Assembly (NCBI GenBank): GCA_030704615.1
Contig: CM060732.1
Coordinates: 79,194,171 to 79,258,170 of the forward strand
Source: Takakia lepidozioides
Taxonomy: Eukaryota; Streptophyta; Takakiopsida; Takakiales; Takakiaceae
Direction of reading: 5' to 3'
DNA: 64,000 nt
In this document: in pieces, positions 42,665-54,416 of the stretch
How positions within the stretch are numbered: position 1 is the first letter of the stretch
Layout: every line of letters starts with the position of its first letter
Program-made: the position numbers and the translations under genes
The notes under the pieces: generated by a model
Told to the model about the DNA's origin: nothing
Seen by the model: only the letters and a program-made list of their open reading frames with translations
The model's database searches: none

Positions 42665-43013
42665 TGATAAGAAAGAACTAAACTCAAATAACAAGAGAAA
42701 CACAAAACCAACACCATCACTCTTTAAAATAGAAGTTGAGCCAAGGGCACCCCAAACTATGGGGACTCCACCCCACAACAACCTATCCTCCCATCATAAG
42801 CACACTCATCTTCTAAACGATGAAGGAGCTCGGTCGCGCAGGCTCAACTCGAGAGAGATGAGCTGCGCGACTGCCGCTCTCGTGAAGATAAGACGGTTCA
42901 GGTGTCAAACTAAACTTGACACCTGATTTAACACTTGACCTAAATCCAAGTGTTAAATACAAATAACTAGCTTTATTCTAGTTGTTTTCACACTGTGCTT
43001 ATTTAACTTGACA
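42665..43013 (-). repeat. LTR-like repeat C
   Basis: 349 bp, near identical to repeat B; outer (5') end of gypsy copy 2. Confidence 0.65.
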
Positions 43014-45206
43014 AAGTAATTAGATTGAGGATTCGTCCTTGGAACTTGGTATTAAGATACATATGGTTATGGTATGGATACTTCATTCCCATTTGCAGGG
43101 GAAGGGTAAGGGTTTAGACGTAACAATGGCGTAGGGTTTTGTTTAGGGTTCCCGACGAGGGTTTAGGGTTTGGGTTGAAGGCAGAAATGGTGAGCATACA
43201 TGCCAGAAGACTCGCACTCGCTACAACTTAGTGTTGTTAGTAAGGTAGTACTAAGCAAAAAAAAATGAAAACCTAATATTATGGAAGTGTAGTCATTGCA
43301 TCGGACAAGTATTTAAATGAAAGACTCGTACTTGGAACCTGGTATTAAGATACATAGAAAGCAAAGTTCGATAAAAAAGGTAAGTGCATGTCAATCCAAA
43401 CCAAAGGCAAAACCTTGCGCAAGGTGAAGGACGAAGAGATTTGAATAATGTCATGGTTTTAGTCATGGTTATCTAGAATTACCTACTTCTAGTTAACTAG
43501 GACATTTTAGATATTTATATTTATATTTTGTGTGTTGGGACTTCATTTGGTCTCACATGCCAAGTGAGGTGTCGAGCCTCACTTGAGACATGGAGATAGG
43601 TTTTCCCCTTGTGAGTGTTGAGGAGGCTTATCTTCTTGTAGTTGAGCCTCCATGAGCTTCTCTCACCTCCATAGCTCTAGGTATTGAGAGGGAGTGCGTT
43701 GAGGGCTTTGTAGGGTGGATTCCTTTAGCAAAGGTGCCCTTGGCTTGACTTAGTTTATGTGATAGAGTGGATTTCACTTGGAAGGACTAGGGCTTGTTCT
43801 TCATGTGATTGCTTCATGCTTTGAGAGCTTTTATTGTCTTCTACTTCTCTCATTTCTCATCTCTTATCACTACAAGAAGATCACGTTATGCTTGTGAGTG
43901 CGGAGTGTAAGGATTAGTTTTGCACTTGTATTTTAAAGAGGTTGAGAGCTAGGAGAATTTAGCTCTTGTATCACAAGGCTTGCAAGAGGTTGCAAGGAAA
44001 GGTGCTCGAGTATTGCATGCACCAAGGAGTTGGAGAGCTTGAGAAGAAAGCTCTTGAGTCACAAGATTTTGCAAGGATTGTAAGGAGGAAGTCTTGTGTG
44101 TGTGGAAGCATGGATTCTAGGGTTTGAGAGTCCTTTGTATGCATTATGGAGTCGATGGTGTGCGCCATGGCTTGTGGAGAGTGACTAAAAACTTGTTAGT
44201 GCTCATTTCACTATCAAGCTAGGGTTAAGCAAGTTCAAAGTGTGGATGTTTTGGAAGAGAAGCCAAAGAGCTATATATGCTTGGGCTTGAAGACAACAAG
44301 GGCAAGCACTTGGAGAGCACTAAGAAGCTCAAGAGGTTTTGAAAGGGAGCATGTGAAGAAATCTTCCAATCATGGTGGTGTGGAGCCAAGCTTAGGGTGC
44401 CATTGGAAGGGCTTAAAGAACATGTGGTGGGAAATCCTTGAAGGGAAATCATCATTCAATGTATGCACAGCTTCACCCTAACTATGTAATGTGACAAGAG
44501 GGGGAGGCAATACTTGGCTATTCATGCTCTTGGTAGTGCGAGCTTTGTGGTGGATAGTTGACCAAGCAAGTGGTGCATGTGTGGAGCATGCTCGCTTGAG
44601 TTTGTAAGTTCAAGTTTGAGAAGGGGAGCTCTTGAACTAGCAAGAGGTGAAGGCCTTTGAGATCCATTTGTGTGTGAAGTGGAGAGGTGTTGATTCATGT
44701 TATGATGAAGGAGAGCAACACATAGGCCAAGAGGTCATGAAACATGCGTTCAAATGACCACGGGGAGCACATGGATGATGGATTGGTGCAAGACCCAAAT
44801 GAGGCATATGGCGTGAGAGTGGGATCCAAGGCGGATTGCTGGAGCATTATTGTAAGTGACAAGCATTGCTCCTACACATTGAGATAATTTGTGTTGATTT
44901 GGAGCAATTGTCAAAGGATGAGGAGACAAATGCATGATTGCTCGGCAATGGAGATATGATAGTTTGCAATCAAATCCCAAGGACTAGAAGGGGGATTGAT
45001 TTGGTGGACAATGACTTGCAAGTTGAGTTGGACCACTCTTGGTTACACATTGGGGTGGAAGAGAGCAAGAAGATGCCTTTTATGACCACCTAGAGACCAT
45101 ATTTTTGCTTGAGTAGAAGCATAGAAGTCAAGGACTTGCATTCTAGCTCTTCATTACAAACCCTAGTAGTGTATGCTCAGACCATACCTCTGTTAGTATA
45201 CCAGAC
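43014..45206. repeat. Non-coding interspersed repeats
   Basis: 43,014-43,440 matches 62,400-62,950 and, loosely, 18,054-18,520. 43,640-43,875 matches 62,098-62,315 closely. 43,940-44,250 shares phrases with 11,690-11,870. 45,180-45,206 is the first half-unit of the hairpin tandem repeat that continues at 57,830. No coding sequence supported. Confidence 0.6.
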
Positions 45207-45211
45207 AAGAG

Positions 45212-47001
45212 TGTCGCTCGGCTTTTACTCACCCATCCCTTCGCTATTCGAGGCGGAAACTCCAAGATAGAAGAGTTGGAAATCTCTAAGTACTCAGCCC
45301 GCGCAGAACAATCAGTCATGACCTACAGCTAGTGTATCATGGGGGTGTTTTGTCGCGCGGCTTTTACTCACCCATCCCTTCGCTATCCGAGGCGGAAACT
45401 CCAAGATAGAAGAGTTGGAAATCTCTAAGTACTCAGCCCGCGCAGAACAATCAGTCATGACCTACAGCTAGTGTATCATGGGGGTGTTTCCTATGCGTTT
45501 CCCTTTCCGCATTCATCTTAGCTACCTTTGGCATTGATAATTAAGTATCAGTTTGCTTCATCAATCTATCGGTTTCCTTCACTCATCCATTCAATCCACA
45601 GCTTCTCTCAGATCTCTCTACACAGTGTGATTGTATCGTATAAGTATCAGATTATGATTTATCAGGTATCAGGCCGGAGCCATTGTGTCTCTAATCTGCT
45701 CTACAATATATAACAGCTTTGCATGTATCAAGCATCTACTCATCATCTCTCCATCTCTGTCCGATCTCCGCTCCAGCCTGACTCAGAAGTCCTCCTCCGA
45801 ATAATGATGATGATCCCCCTTCATTCCCCGTTTCTCCCTTTATCCTCCTATCCGCGGTTCTAACCGTTTCCCTCTCTAACCGTCGTCTGTGAACTAACAT
45901 GTTCCCTTCACAGGTGTTGTTCCCCACAGTCGTTCCCTGTCCTACTCTTCGTTCCCTATTATCGTGACAGCTGTGTCAAGCGGTGACTGGCTGTGTTTGG
46001 CTGTGTCGGGCTGTGACTGGCTGTGTGGGCTGTGTCGGCTGTGACGGGCTGTGTCTGCTGTGTGACTGTGGACTGTGACGGGGCTGTGTGGCTGTGTGGG
46101 CTGTGACGACTGTGACGGGCTGTGTGGGCTGTTGTGACGGGCTGTGTCGGCTGTGACGACTGTAACCCCCTCTACAGTGCGCTGCTGTCACCCCTAAGGC
46201 TCCTGTTGGTCTCAGTCTGTGCAAAATTAAGGGTACCCTACAGATCCCGTATAAGTGTCTAAGTCCCCTACAGTCCTCTAACATGTTTCCTATTTGTTTC
46301 CCTTTTGGTATTCATGTTAGCTATCTTACCATTGATAATTAAGTATCAGTTTGCTTTATCAATCTATTGGATTCCATCAGCTCATCCATTCATTCACAGC
46401 TTCACTCAGATCTCTCTACACAGTGTGATTGTATCGTAAAAGTATCCGATTATGATTTATCAGGTCAGGCCGAAGCCATTGTGTCTCTGCTCTACAATAT
46501 CATTACAGCCTTGCATATATCAAGCATCTACTCATCATCTCTCTATCTTCACTTCCGTTCTTCATCTCTGCCCGATCCCCTCTCCTCCATGACCAAGAAG
46601 TCCTCCTCCGAATGATATCCCTCAATTCCCCGTTTCTCCCTTTATCTTCCTATCCGTGGTTCTAACCGTTTCCCTCACTAACCGTCGTCTGTGAACTAAC
46701 ATGTTCCCTTCGCAGGTGTTGTTCCCCACAGTCGTTCCCTGTCCTACTCTTCGTTCCCTATGATCGTGACAGCTGTGTCAAGCTGTGACTGGCTGTGACT
46801 GCGACCCTGTGACTGTGACGGGCTGTGTTGGCTGTGTGGCTGTGTTGATGTGACGACTGTGAACACTGTGACGGGCTGTGTAACCCCCTCTACAGTGCGC
46901 TGCTGTCACCCCTAAGGCTCCTGTTGGTCTCAGTCTGTGCAAAAATTAAGGGTACCCTACAGATCCCGTATAAGTGTCTAAGTCCCCGACAGTCCTCTAA
47001 C
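45212..47001 (-). repeat. 3' LTR with internal tandem duplications
   Basis: Compared with the 930-bp LTR at the other end, the first about 137 bp occur twice in tandem (45,212 and 45,349), and the segment from TGTTTCCTATTTG (about 46,282) to TCTAACA (47,001) is a second partial LTR copy. It includes a GGCTGTGAC-type minisatellite at about 45,965-46,165 and 46,770-46,880. Confidence 0.75.
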
Positions 47002-47032
47002 ATTACCCCTTCCCCCTCAAAAAGCCGTGTCC

Positions 47033-50000
47033 TCACGGTTTACTGATTTCGACTAGCAAACCTTTGTGAGTGAGCACCTTTTTGACGTTGAGAGTTTCGT
47101 GGCGGACTGTGTGTACGAGCCCGAGGTCTGTCTCTGGTTGACGGAGATGGTTGATCACTACCTGGATAAGTGAGGCCCTCTGGAGGCTGATATCGAGGTA
47201 ACCTTTCCGGCATAGGAGACCCCCGTCGCTTCTTCTCTGCCATCTGAATTGCATAGTCTTCTCCCATGTCAAAAGAATTGTGAAGAAACAGTTGTATCAG
47301 AATCCTCATCGCCTCTCAGGTGTTTTAATTTTCGAACTTTTTGTGGAATCATCTGGGGCATACAATGCTGTCCTACCATGTCTGGAAGTTTGTATTTTAC
47401 AACTTGGTGTAACCGCTGAACAGCAAAATTGGTGTAGACACTGAGCTCCTTGTCTGTCCAGGTGAGTGGGGTACCAATTACTGGTGCAGCGTGCAAGTAT
47501 TTCCATGCCACATGTCCCTTATAGAAAATGTCATCAATGCCGAATTTCTGTGTTGACAAATGGTTCCAGGCCGCTTGAAACCATGAACGAATTTGAGAAT
47601 CCTTTTGCATCATAACTTTTGGTCATATAGGTACATATGAGGTGGCACCGAAGGTAATACCCAATGATCTCCACTGGAATAACTCAGAAAGCGTGTTTGC
47701 ATCTTTTGTTGCTCAATGTGGTAACGTACCAGAAAACAAGCAGCGTAGTATAACCCGCCCCATGACAATACTTGCTACCTCCTTGGTCTTGGTATAAATG
47801 AGTCCATGTACAACCTGGAAAGCAATCAATTCCCTCAACATGGTACCTGCCTCGTGCCAGTATTGTGCAAAGTGATGATCTTCAATATGTCGATTGTTGG
47901 AAGAACTTTAGTCCTAGTTGCCACTGGCAGCCAAATACGCATGATTGGTAGTAATGTGCGAATGACTGCGGAGGACTAAATTCTTTCCAAGCCAAATCCA
48001 ACATGATGGGAATTTGGTTGAAGGGCATAATCATAGCCCTACTGTACTCCCTTGCAGCTGGAGTTTTAGGTGGGTTAAAAGCGGCATTGCCCCATACCTC
48101 CGGCTGTGGTGGCTGTGGTGTGGTTGTAGTAACCACAGGTTCAGCTACTGGTACAGTGACTTGTTGTGGTGGTGGTGGTACTGGCTCTTGTATCATTGGC
48201 ATCTCCTGCACCTCCTTGAGACTGAAAGCCAAATTCTGGCTTGTAAATAAGAAGCCATTAGCTGTTCCTGAGGGATAGACTCTTTGTTTTGAAGTGCTTA
48301 TCTTGATCAGCTTCAATCTGCCTGTATTGCTTGAAAGTATCTTCATTGCGACAGATTGTATTCTTCATATCGACAATGAGCTTCATTTGCTCAACATTCT
48401 CTTCTTCTGCCTTCGTACATTTTTCCGCTTGACTGTTTATTTCTTTTGTAGATTGGTCAAGCATAGTTGTGAATGTAGCACATTGTATCGCCATCCTGTC
48501 ATGCACTGTCTGCAACTCCGTATGTAGTGCATTCACTTCTTGCAACTTGCTTTCATGCTGCACCTGCATTTGGTATAGCTGTTGCTTATGTGCTTCGTGC
48601 AACTGGTCTTGCGCGAGGCCTGCCTCAATCAATTGTTCCTTGGCAATTGCAAAGCCATTTCTGTATTCCCAAGTCCTGCTGCATCTTGAGAGTGACCTCT
48701 TCATCGACCTTGTTTGCACACTCAGTGGCTAGTCGAGCCTCAAACTCCTTCCTGAGTTCCTCTTCAAGGCTGTCAATTGGGTAATTGGAACATGGGATTT
48801 GACATAAGTCCCCAACAAATTAAGTGTCCTGCCTATGGAACTCATCAGCATTGCCTGTTGAGGGTCATCATGGTGAGGTTGCTGCTGTTCCTCCTGATCT
48901 TCAACAGTGTGATGTCTCACGAACCATTCAGGCCATTGTCCCACCGGATTTTCTTCCTGAACTACTTCATCTATCACCGGTGCTACAGTGTCATGACCTT
49001 CCGCCTGTGGTACCTCCGACACAGGTGTGTGTATTATATGCACCTCAGGATTTCCCTTGGGCAACTGTTGCACCTCTGGGATCTCTGTCTCCTTGACCAG
49101 ACCAGAATATTCATAGAGAAGGTCCCCTTCTCCATTTCTGCCACTATCTGTTCTGTAGTTGGAATATCTAACCCTTCTCTTTCCAAATCAATTATTTCTG
49201 GTTGAGCTGCATGGATAACTTGTGACCTTGTGACAAGTCGTTCAGTGGCTGTGATGGTTGTGATGCAGAAGTAACTTCCTCCTCCCTCTCTGAAGGTCCT
49301 GCTTCCAGTAATAGCATTTCTCTGTGCTGCTGTGCCCCTTCCTGGCCATGAGCTTGGGAAACATTATCATGCGGAATCCGTGAAGCCAGTGGATCCGCCA
49401 CTACAGTCTTTCCCCGTCTCTGCCTCTTAGTCTCGGGTTGCCCTGCTAGTCCACCCTCACTGTGTGAAGAGCCTTGCTCTTCCATTGCAGTTGTTTCTGG
49501 CTCAAACACTCCCATTTCCTTTCTTTCTTGCGCATAAGTATGCCAGAATCAAGGATTATTTGAGCAATGATTGGGCCAGACACTATGATAGGAGACTTTG
49601 CGGTAGTACCTTGTAATCTTTTCATCTCCTCTACCAGTGCGTTGTACATTATGTCCGCCCATTGTACCTCTTGTCCCTTCAGGCCTTTGAGTATTTCCTC
49701 CGTGAAGGATCTGCTCAAATACTGTTGGTTCTGTTTCATGGCAATCAGAACGTTCAATACCTGGCCTACCTCTTTTACCCTGGGTACACAGCCTTGGTAC
49801 AAGCATAACCTGAGTTTTAAAGAAACTCCCTTCTTGGAATAAGTCCCTATTTGCAGTCTTGCCCCTGTTCCTCCACATGCACCTGACCTGCTGGCAATCG
49901 AAACAAACACCAGGTTGTTGTTCCTGTCCTTGGCTCAAAGTTCTGCAAAAATTGTAACATGTACTGTCTATGGTGTATGTCCAATCTAGGCTTTGCAATC

Positions 50001-50240
50001 CTTGCAATCTCAGCTCCTCCAGTATCTGTATCGCCCTGGGTAGCAATCGTTTGTTTCTGCAGAATTGTGGTGCTCTTCACCCTGATTTCCTCCATTTCTC
50101 ACTCTCTTCATTTTAGACTCACAGAACTGTTTTGGCTGTAACAACTGCAGGAATGCCTGTAGTGCACAAAGCATAAACGTATGGTTGCCGCAGAAAGCTA
50201 TGGGTAATTCTTGTAAGCCTGCGGGGCTTGCAAGCATCGC
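47033..50240 (-). pseudogene. Extra 3' ORF region after integrase, unknown function
   Basis: A chain of minus-strand blocks that follow one another with small frame changes, suggesting one former ORF of about 1,000 residues. In order: LPRAIQILEELRLQGLQSL and a Cys pair (PGVCFDCQQVRC) near 50,040-49,870; a block with SRSFTEEILKGLKGQEVQW (49,910-49,446); Glu/Gln-rich stretches; a coiled-coil block (48,719-48,258); a Pro-rich QEPVPPPPQQVTV stretch and FNQIPIMLDLAWKEF (48,346-47,882); and WFQAAWNHLSTQKFGIDDIF (47,613-47,269). I recognise no domain. A 3' ORF in gypsy elements is sometimes env-like, but no signal peptide or membrane anchor is visible here. It may be captured host sequence or a second structural gene. 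Confidence 0.5.
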
Positions 50241-51010
50241 TCAAGAGAAAAGCTCCGCTCTGTCCTTTTTCGTCTATGCCACTGCGTAAGTAATATTGCG
50301 AGCGTATAGTCTGTTAGTTCCTCCATAGTTTCCAATATAGCATTGATGGTCTGTCCCGTCGAGACGCCCGTTACTCAGAACGACGCCGCCTCTTGCGCTC
50401 AATTCCCTCCATTTTCTTGATCCTTTCTCTGGTTTCTATTGGCTGTATCCGCTGTGACTGGATTTTAGATTTTATTTTCTTTAGTGGACTTTCCCTGTTG
50501 GATAGTCCACTAGGATCACACATGTGACAAGAATTCCGCTTTTCTGTACTTGCCGTTCGTTCCGTTTCCCTTTTTCCGTATTCATTAATGGGCCCGCCTT
50601 TCATCCCTTTTGACGGCCGTTCTTGTCCTCTTTCTTTTTGACACCTGTTCTTGCACTTCCTTCTCGGCTGTGTGTCGCGCCCTGACCTCCACGTGTCTAT
50701 TTTTAAAGTAATTTCCGTTTTCTTCTTCCGTCAGCCATTTTCCTGAAGTTATTATGCGTCCACTTGTCACTGATTCTATGGATCGTGTAACTTTAGTAGG
50801 CTGTGTTGAGCTGTGACAGGCTGTGTCATACTGTGTTACGCTGTGATAGGCTGTGATGCACTGTGGTAAGCTGTGATAGGCTGTGACACGTGTGGTAGGT
50901 TGTGATAGGCTGTGTTTGCTGGGCTGTGATATGATGGGCTGTGATGTGTCACGTCGTGATGGGCTGTGATATGATGCCCCTGTGATAGGCTGTGTCACCA
51001 TGGGCTGTGA
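50241..51010. other. Spacer after integrase with GGCTGTGA minisatellite
   Basis: 50,795-51,010 is a run of GGCTGTGATA/GGCTGTGTCA units on the plus strand. The rest holds no supported gene. Confidence 0.55.
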
Positions 51011-52356
51011 TTGTCACGTTTGTTTTGCCCCCTGGTCATATATGCTGGGCCTAGCGACAAGTGCTCCATACTCCGTTCGTAACACTGGTGCAGCCCGTGA
51101 CTGCTCTTGCGGTTCAACATGCAAATCATGCTGCAAGGGTTTGTCATGGATACCACTGTACCCCTTCGGCATTGACTCTTCCCAGCATTTCTTTGTTAAT
51201 GGTTTGTAACATGGCGGTGTTGTTATCATACATCTTTTGTATGACATAAGGTCCTTTCCATGGTGATTTAAGCTTAGAAGCTTGAATCTTTCCTTTTCTT
51301 CTGCAACCATAGAACCAAATCCCCCGTCTTAAAAGTCTTTAACTTGCCTTCATCAAACTGTTCCTTTCGCTTCATCTGAATTCTGGTCATATTATCAGCT
51401 GCATCAGCACGTACTTCTTCCACATGGTATAATTCATGTTTCCTGACCTTGATGGAGTCTTGCAATTCCATTCTTTTCCCCACTCCGTTCTCATGGTAGG
51501 TAACAGGAATTCCACTGGAAGTAAGGCTTCCATACCATAAACTAATTGGAATGGTGTATACTTAGTGGTGACTTTATATGAAGTCCTGTATGACCACAAA
51601 GCTGTCAGCAGCTTTGTATCCCAATCCGTTCTGTTTGCATTGACTATCTTAGCCAAGATAGTACATAGTATTTTGTTGGTAGCCTCTGCCTGCCCATTAC
51701 CCTGTGGGTAATATGTTGTACTCTTTCTATGCACAATCATAAACTCTTTAGTCAACAACTCAATGGTCTCATTCATGAAGTGACTTCCCTGATCACTGAT
51801 AAATTCTAAGGGACAGCCAAATCGTGTAAGTATGTTCTCGTACAGGAACCTTGCTGTGGACTTGGCTGTGTTGTCCCTCAAAGCTTTAGCTTCCACCCAC
51901 TTTGTAGTATAATCAGTGGCTGTAATTATGTACCTGTTTCGTGTATTCTTGGATGGTGGGTTAATTGGTCCAACAAAGTCTAGTCCCCATTTCTGAAATG
52001 GTTCCGTAGGCATTGTAGGATGCAAGGCCATCCTTCCAGATCTCTGCAAAGGTCCTAGCCTCTGACATTCATCACACTTCTGACAATACTCGTGTACATC
52101 TTTGAACAAAGTAGGCCACCAGTATCCTGCGAGTAGTATCTTTCTACTGGTAGTCTCTTCTCCAAAATGACCTCCAGCCACTCCTTTGAACTTCCGCCAA
52201 AACTTTATTTACTTCATGGTGGTACAAGCATCGTTTTAGTACTCCATCAGGTCCTAACTTATACATTCTGCTTCCTACCATAGTATAAGGTAAAGCTTTG
52301 ATAGCGATTCTCTTCCTCTGCTCCTTACCAACTAGGTGGGCACTGACCATGAGCAA
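51011..52356 (-). pseudogene. Integrase of the second gypsy family
   Basis: CQKCDECQRLG is the end of the HHCC zinc module (the HFGEETT of the MAGGHFG block precedes it). The core has WGLDFVGPINPP (Asp), LEFISDQGSHF (Asp) and YPQGNGQAEATNK (Glu), a full DDE triad. The C-terminal SKLKSPWKGPYVIQKM in a shifted frame is the GPY/F module. Frame changes lie at about 52,150 and 51,300. Confidence 0.85.
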
Positions 52357-52399
52357 GGTAGTATCTGATTGGCCACTGCCAATCTAACCAGTCATCTGC

Positions 52400-53825
52400 A
52401 CTTCCCTGCACCTCCACTGCAAAGAGACTCGCATCTGGTAATTGATCATCTATTCCTGTGGCGGTTCTCCTGTTGTCGTGACAAATGATCCGCCACAAGA
52501 TGCAGTCTCCCAGGCTTGTAAACAACCTCGAACTCAAACTCGTGCAAGATTATCAACCATCTTGCTATTCTTCCGCTTATCAGAGGTTTGTTACCAGGTA
52601 TATCAGAGCCTGGTGATCCACATAGAACATAAACTTCTTGCCCAACAGGTAATGCCTGAATTTCTTCACTGCATAGATCATTGCCAATGCTTCTCTTTCC
52701 GTTGTGCTATAGTTCCTCTCAGCACTGTTCATCAACCGGCTAGCATAGTACACAGGTGAATATATATCCCTGTAACATTCTGGGCTAACACCGCTCCCAA
52801 CGCTTCTCCTGATGCATCGCAGTGAACATGGAATACTACATGCCAGTGAGGGTTAATCAGCACAGGTGTAGTTGTTACTGACAGTGTAAGTTCCTCAAAT
52901 GCCTGTTGACATTCAGCTGTCCAGGCAAACACTGCATCTTTCTTCAGTAGTTTGCTCAATGGTGCTGCTATTTGTGCATACCTTTTGACAAATCTCCTGT
53001 AATAACTGGTTTGCCCAAGGAATCTCCGTAGACTTTTAACATTCACTGGTGGTGGAGAGGCTTTAATGGACTCTGTCTTTCTGGGATCCACAAGGAGTCC
53101 CTTCTTACACACAATGTGTCCCAGAAGCACCCCTGAGTTCACACAGAAAGTACACTTCTCTGGATTCAGGCCCAGACCTCTCATCCTGCATCTGGCCAAA
53201 CATAACTCCAATTTATGCAAGTGCTCACTCTTAGAGCTGTACACACTGAAATCATCCAAGAATACCTGCATGAAATCATCCAGATACTCATGAAAAGATT
53301 CACTTATCACTCTCTGAAAGGTCGCTGGTGCATTACAAAGTCCAAAGGGCATGACTTTGTATGCATAAGCCCCCCAGTCTGTGATGAAAGCTGTTTTCCT
53401 TGGTCTTCTTCTGCCACTTGCACTTGATTATAACCACTGAAGCCATCCATGAATGAGTACATCTCATGGCCTGCCACAGTGTCTAATACTGCTTCTGTGA
53501 ATGGCAAAGGGAAAGGATCTTTCTTCGTACAAGCATTCAGCTTCTTATAGTTCACACATACTCTTAGTTTGCCATTCTTCTTGGGAACTATAACAATGGG
53601 TGACAACCAAGTTGTATACTCTATTGGGTATATAAACTTAGCCTCAGCCAACTTCTTTATCTCTTCTCCAACCTTCTGTGCGTAGTTGGGATTCATTCTA
53701 TACCTCGCCTGCTTGATTGGTACTGACCCTGGTTCCAGTTCAATCTTATGCTGACAGACTTCAGGTGGTATCCCTTTTAGATCCTCATAGCTCCAAGCAA
53801 ATACATCTCTGTATTTGATGAACAA
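52400..53825 (-). pseudogene. Reverse transcriptase-RNase H of the second gypsy family
   Basis: RT with WLSPIVIVPKKNGKLRVCVNY, FMDGFSGYNQVQVAEED, MPFGLCNAPATFQRV and a FLDDFSVYS catalytic box. RNase H in 52,790-52,430 (SAERNYSTTEREALAMIYAV, then VADHLSR). The frame shifts around 53,340-53,400 and 52,770. Confidence 0.85.
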
Positions 53826-54416
53826 GCTTTAGCTTCTTCGAAGAATTCCGGCTCCAAATCAGCTCCTACTTTCACCATCCTCGGTTCCTCTTTAGTTCCC
53901 ACATTTACTTCCCTCACCTGCTCATCAGCTGTGATTGTCCAACCAGTCACCACTTCATCCTGTAAGCTCACAGTGGCTGGTTCTTCTAGGATTTCTATTT
54001 CTCCTTCTCTTTTCATAGAAATGTGATGGGTAAATGCTGGTTTCCTCTTCAGTTGGTGTTGCTGTCACTACACCACAGCAGATACCTCTCAAACAACTTA
54101 GGCTTTCCAGCCGCATCTCTGCAACCTGCTCCCACTCTGGGTGTGCAGCAAATAGGGTAGCTTCCTGCTCCTCATCCAGTCCTCCTTTCCAGTCATACTC
54201 TCTGACTCCTCGAGGTCTTCTTGTAGCAGGTAATCTACTAGATTTCTTTGTGGTAATTTGTATCTGTATCCCATTATGCACGGTTAGTAACTGAGAATTC
54301 CAGTCATGGAATACCCTGGCCTGTTTCAGCCACGGACGTCCCAATAATAAGGAGTAAGCCTCCATGTTACTGTGGGGTAGTTGGCTGTACACTTCTTTGA
54401 TCTTTGTTACTAACAT
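53777..54416 (-). pseudogene. Protease region of the second gypsy family
   Basis: YSLLLGRPWLKQARVFHDW is the LLGRPWL segment at the end of gypsy retropepsins. The DSG active site should lie upstream (about 54,500-54,700) but I could not place it with confidence because of frame damage. A poorly conserved acidic spacer leads into RT. Confidence 0.6.

Larger units (their letters stand above)
18607..43013 (-). mobile_element. DNMT-carrying Ty3/gypsy element, copy 2, interrupted by element 2
   Basis: Minus-strand order: LTR-like C, 5' ORF, gag-protease, methyltransferase, linker, RT-RNase H (to 35,338), then a 14.5-kb insertion, then 20,866 downward: spacer, integrase, PHD finger, polypurine-like CTAGCTAGGGGGGCGAT (about 19,043-19,059), repeat B. 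Removing 20,867-35,337 and one copy of CATGCCATC rejoins the coding frame (VPGW then HASAFLC). Without the insertion the element is about 9.9 kb. Compared with copy 1 it has many one-base losses, so nearly all its genes are broken. Confidence 0.8.
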
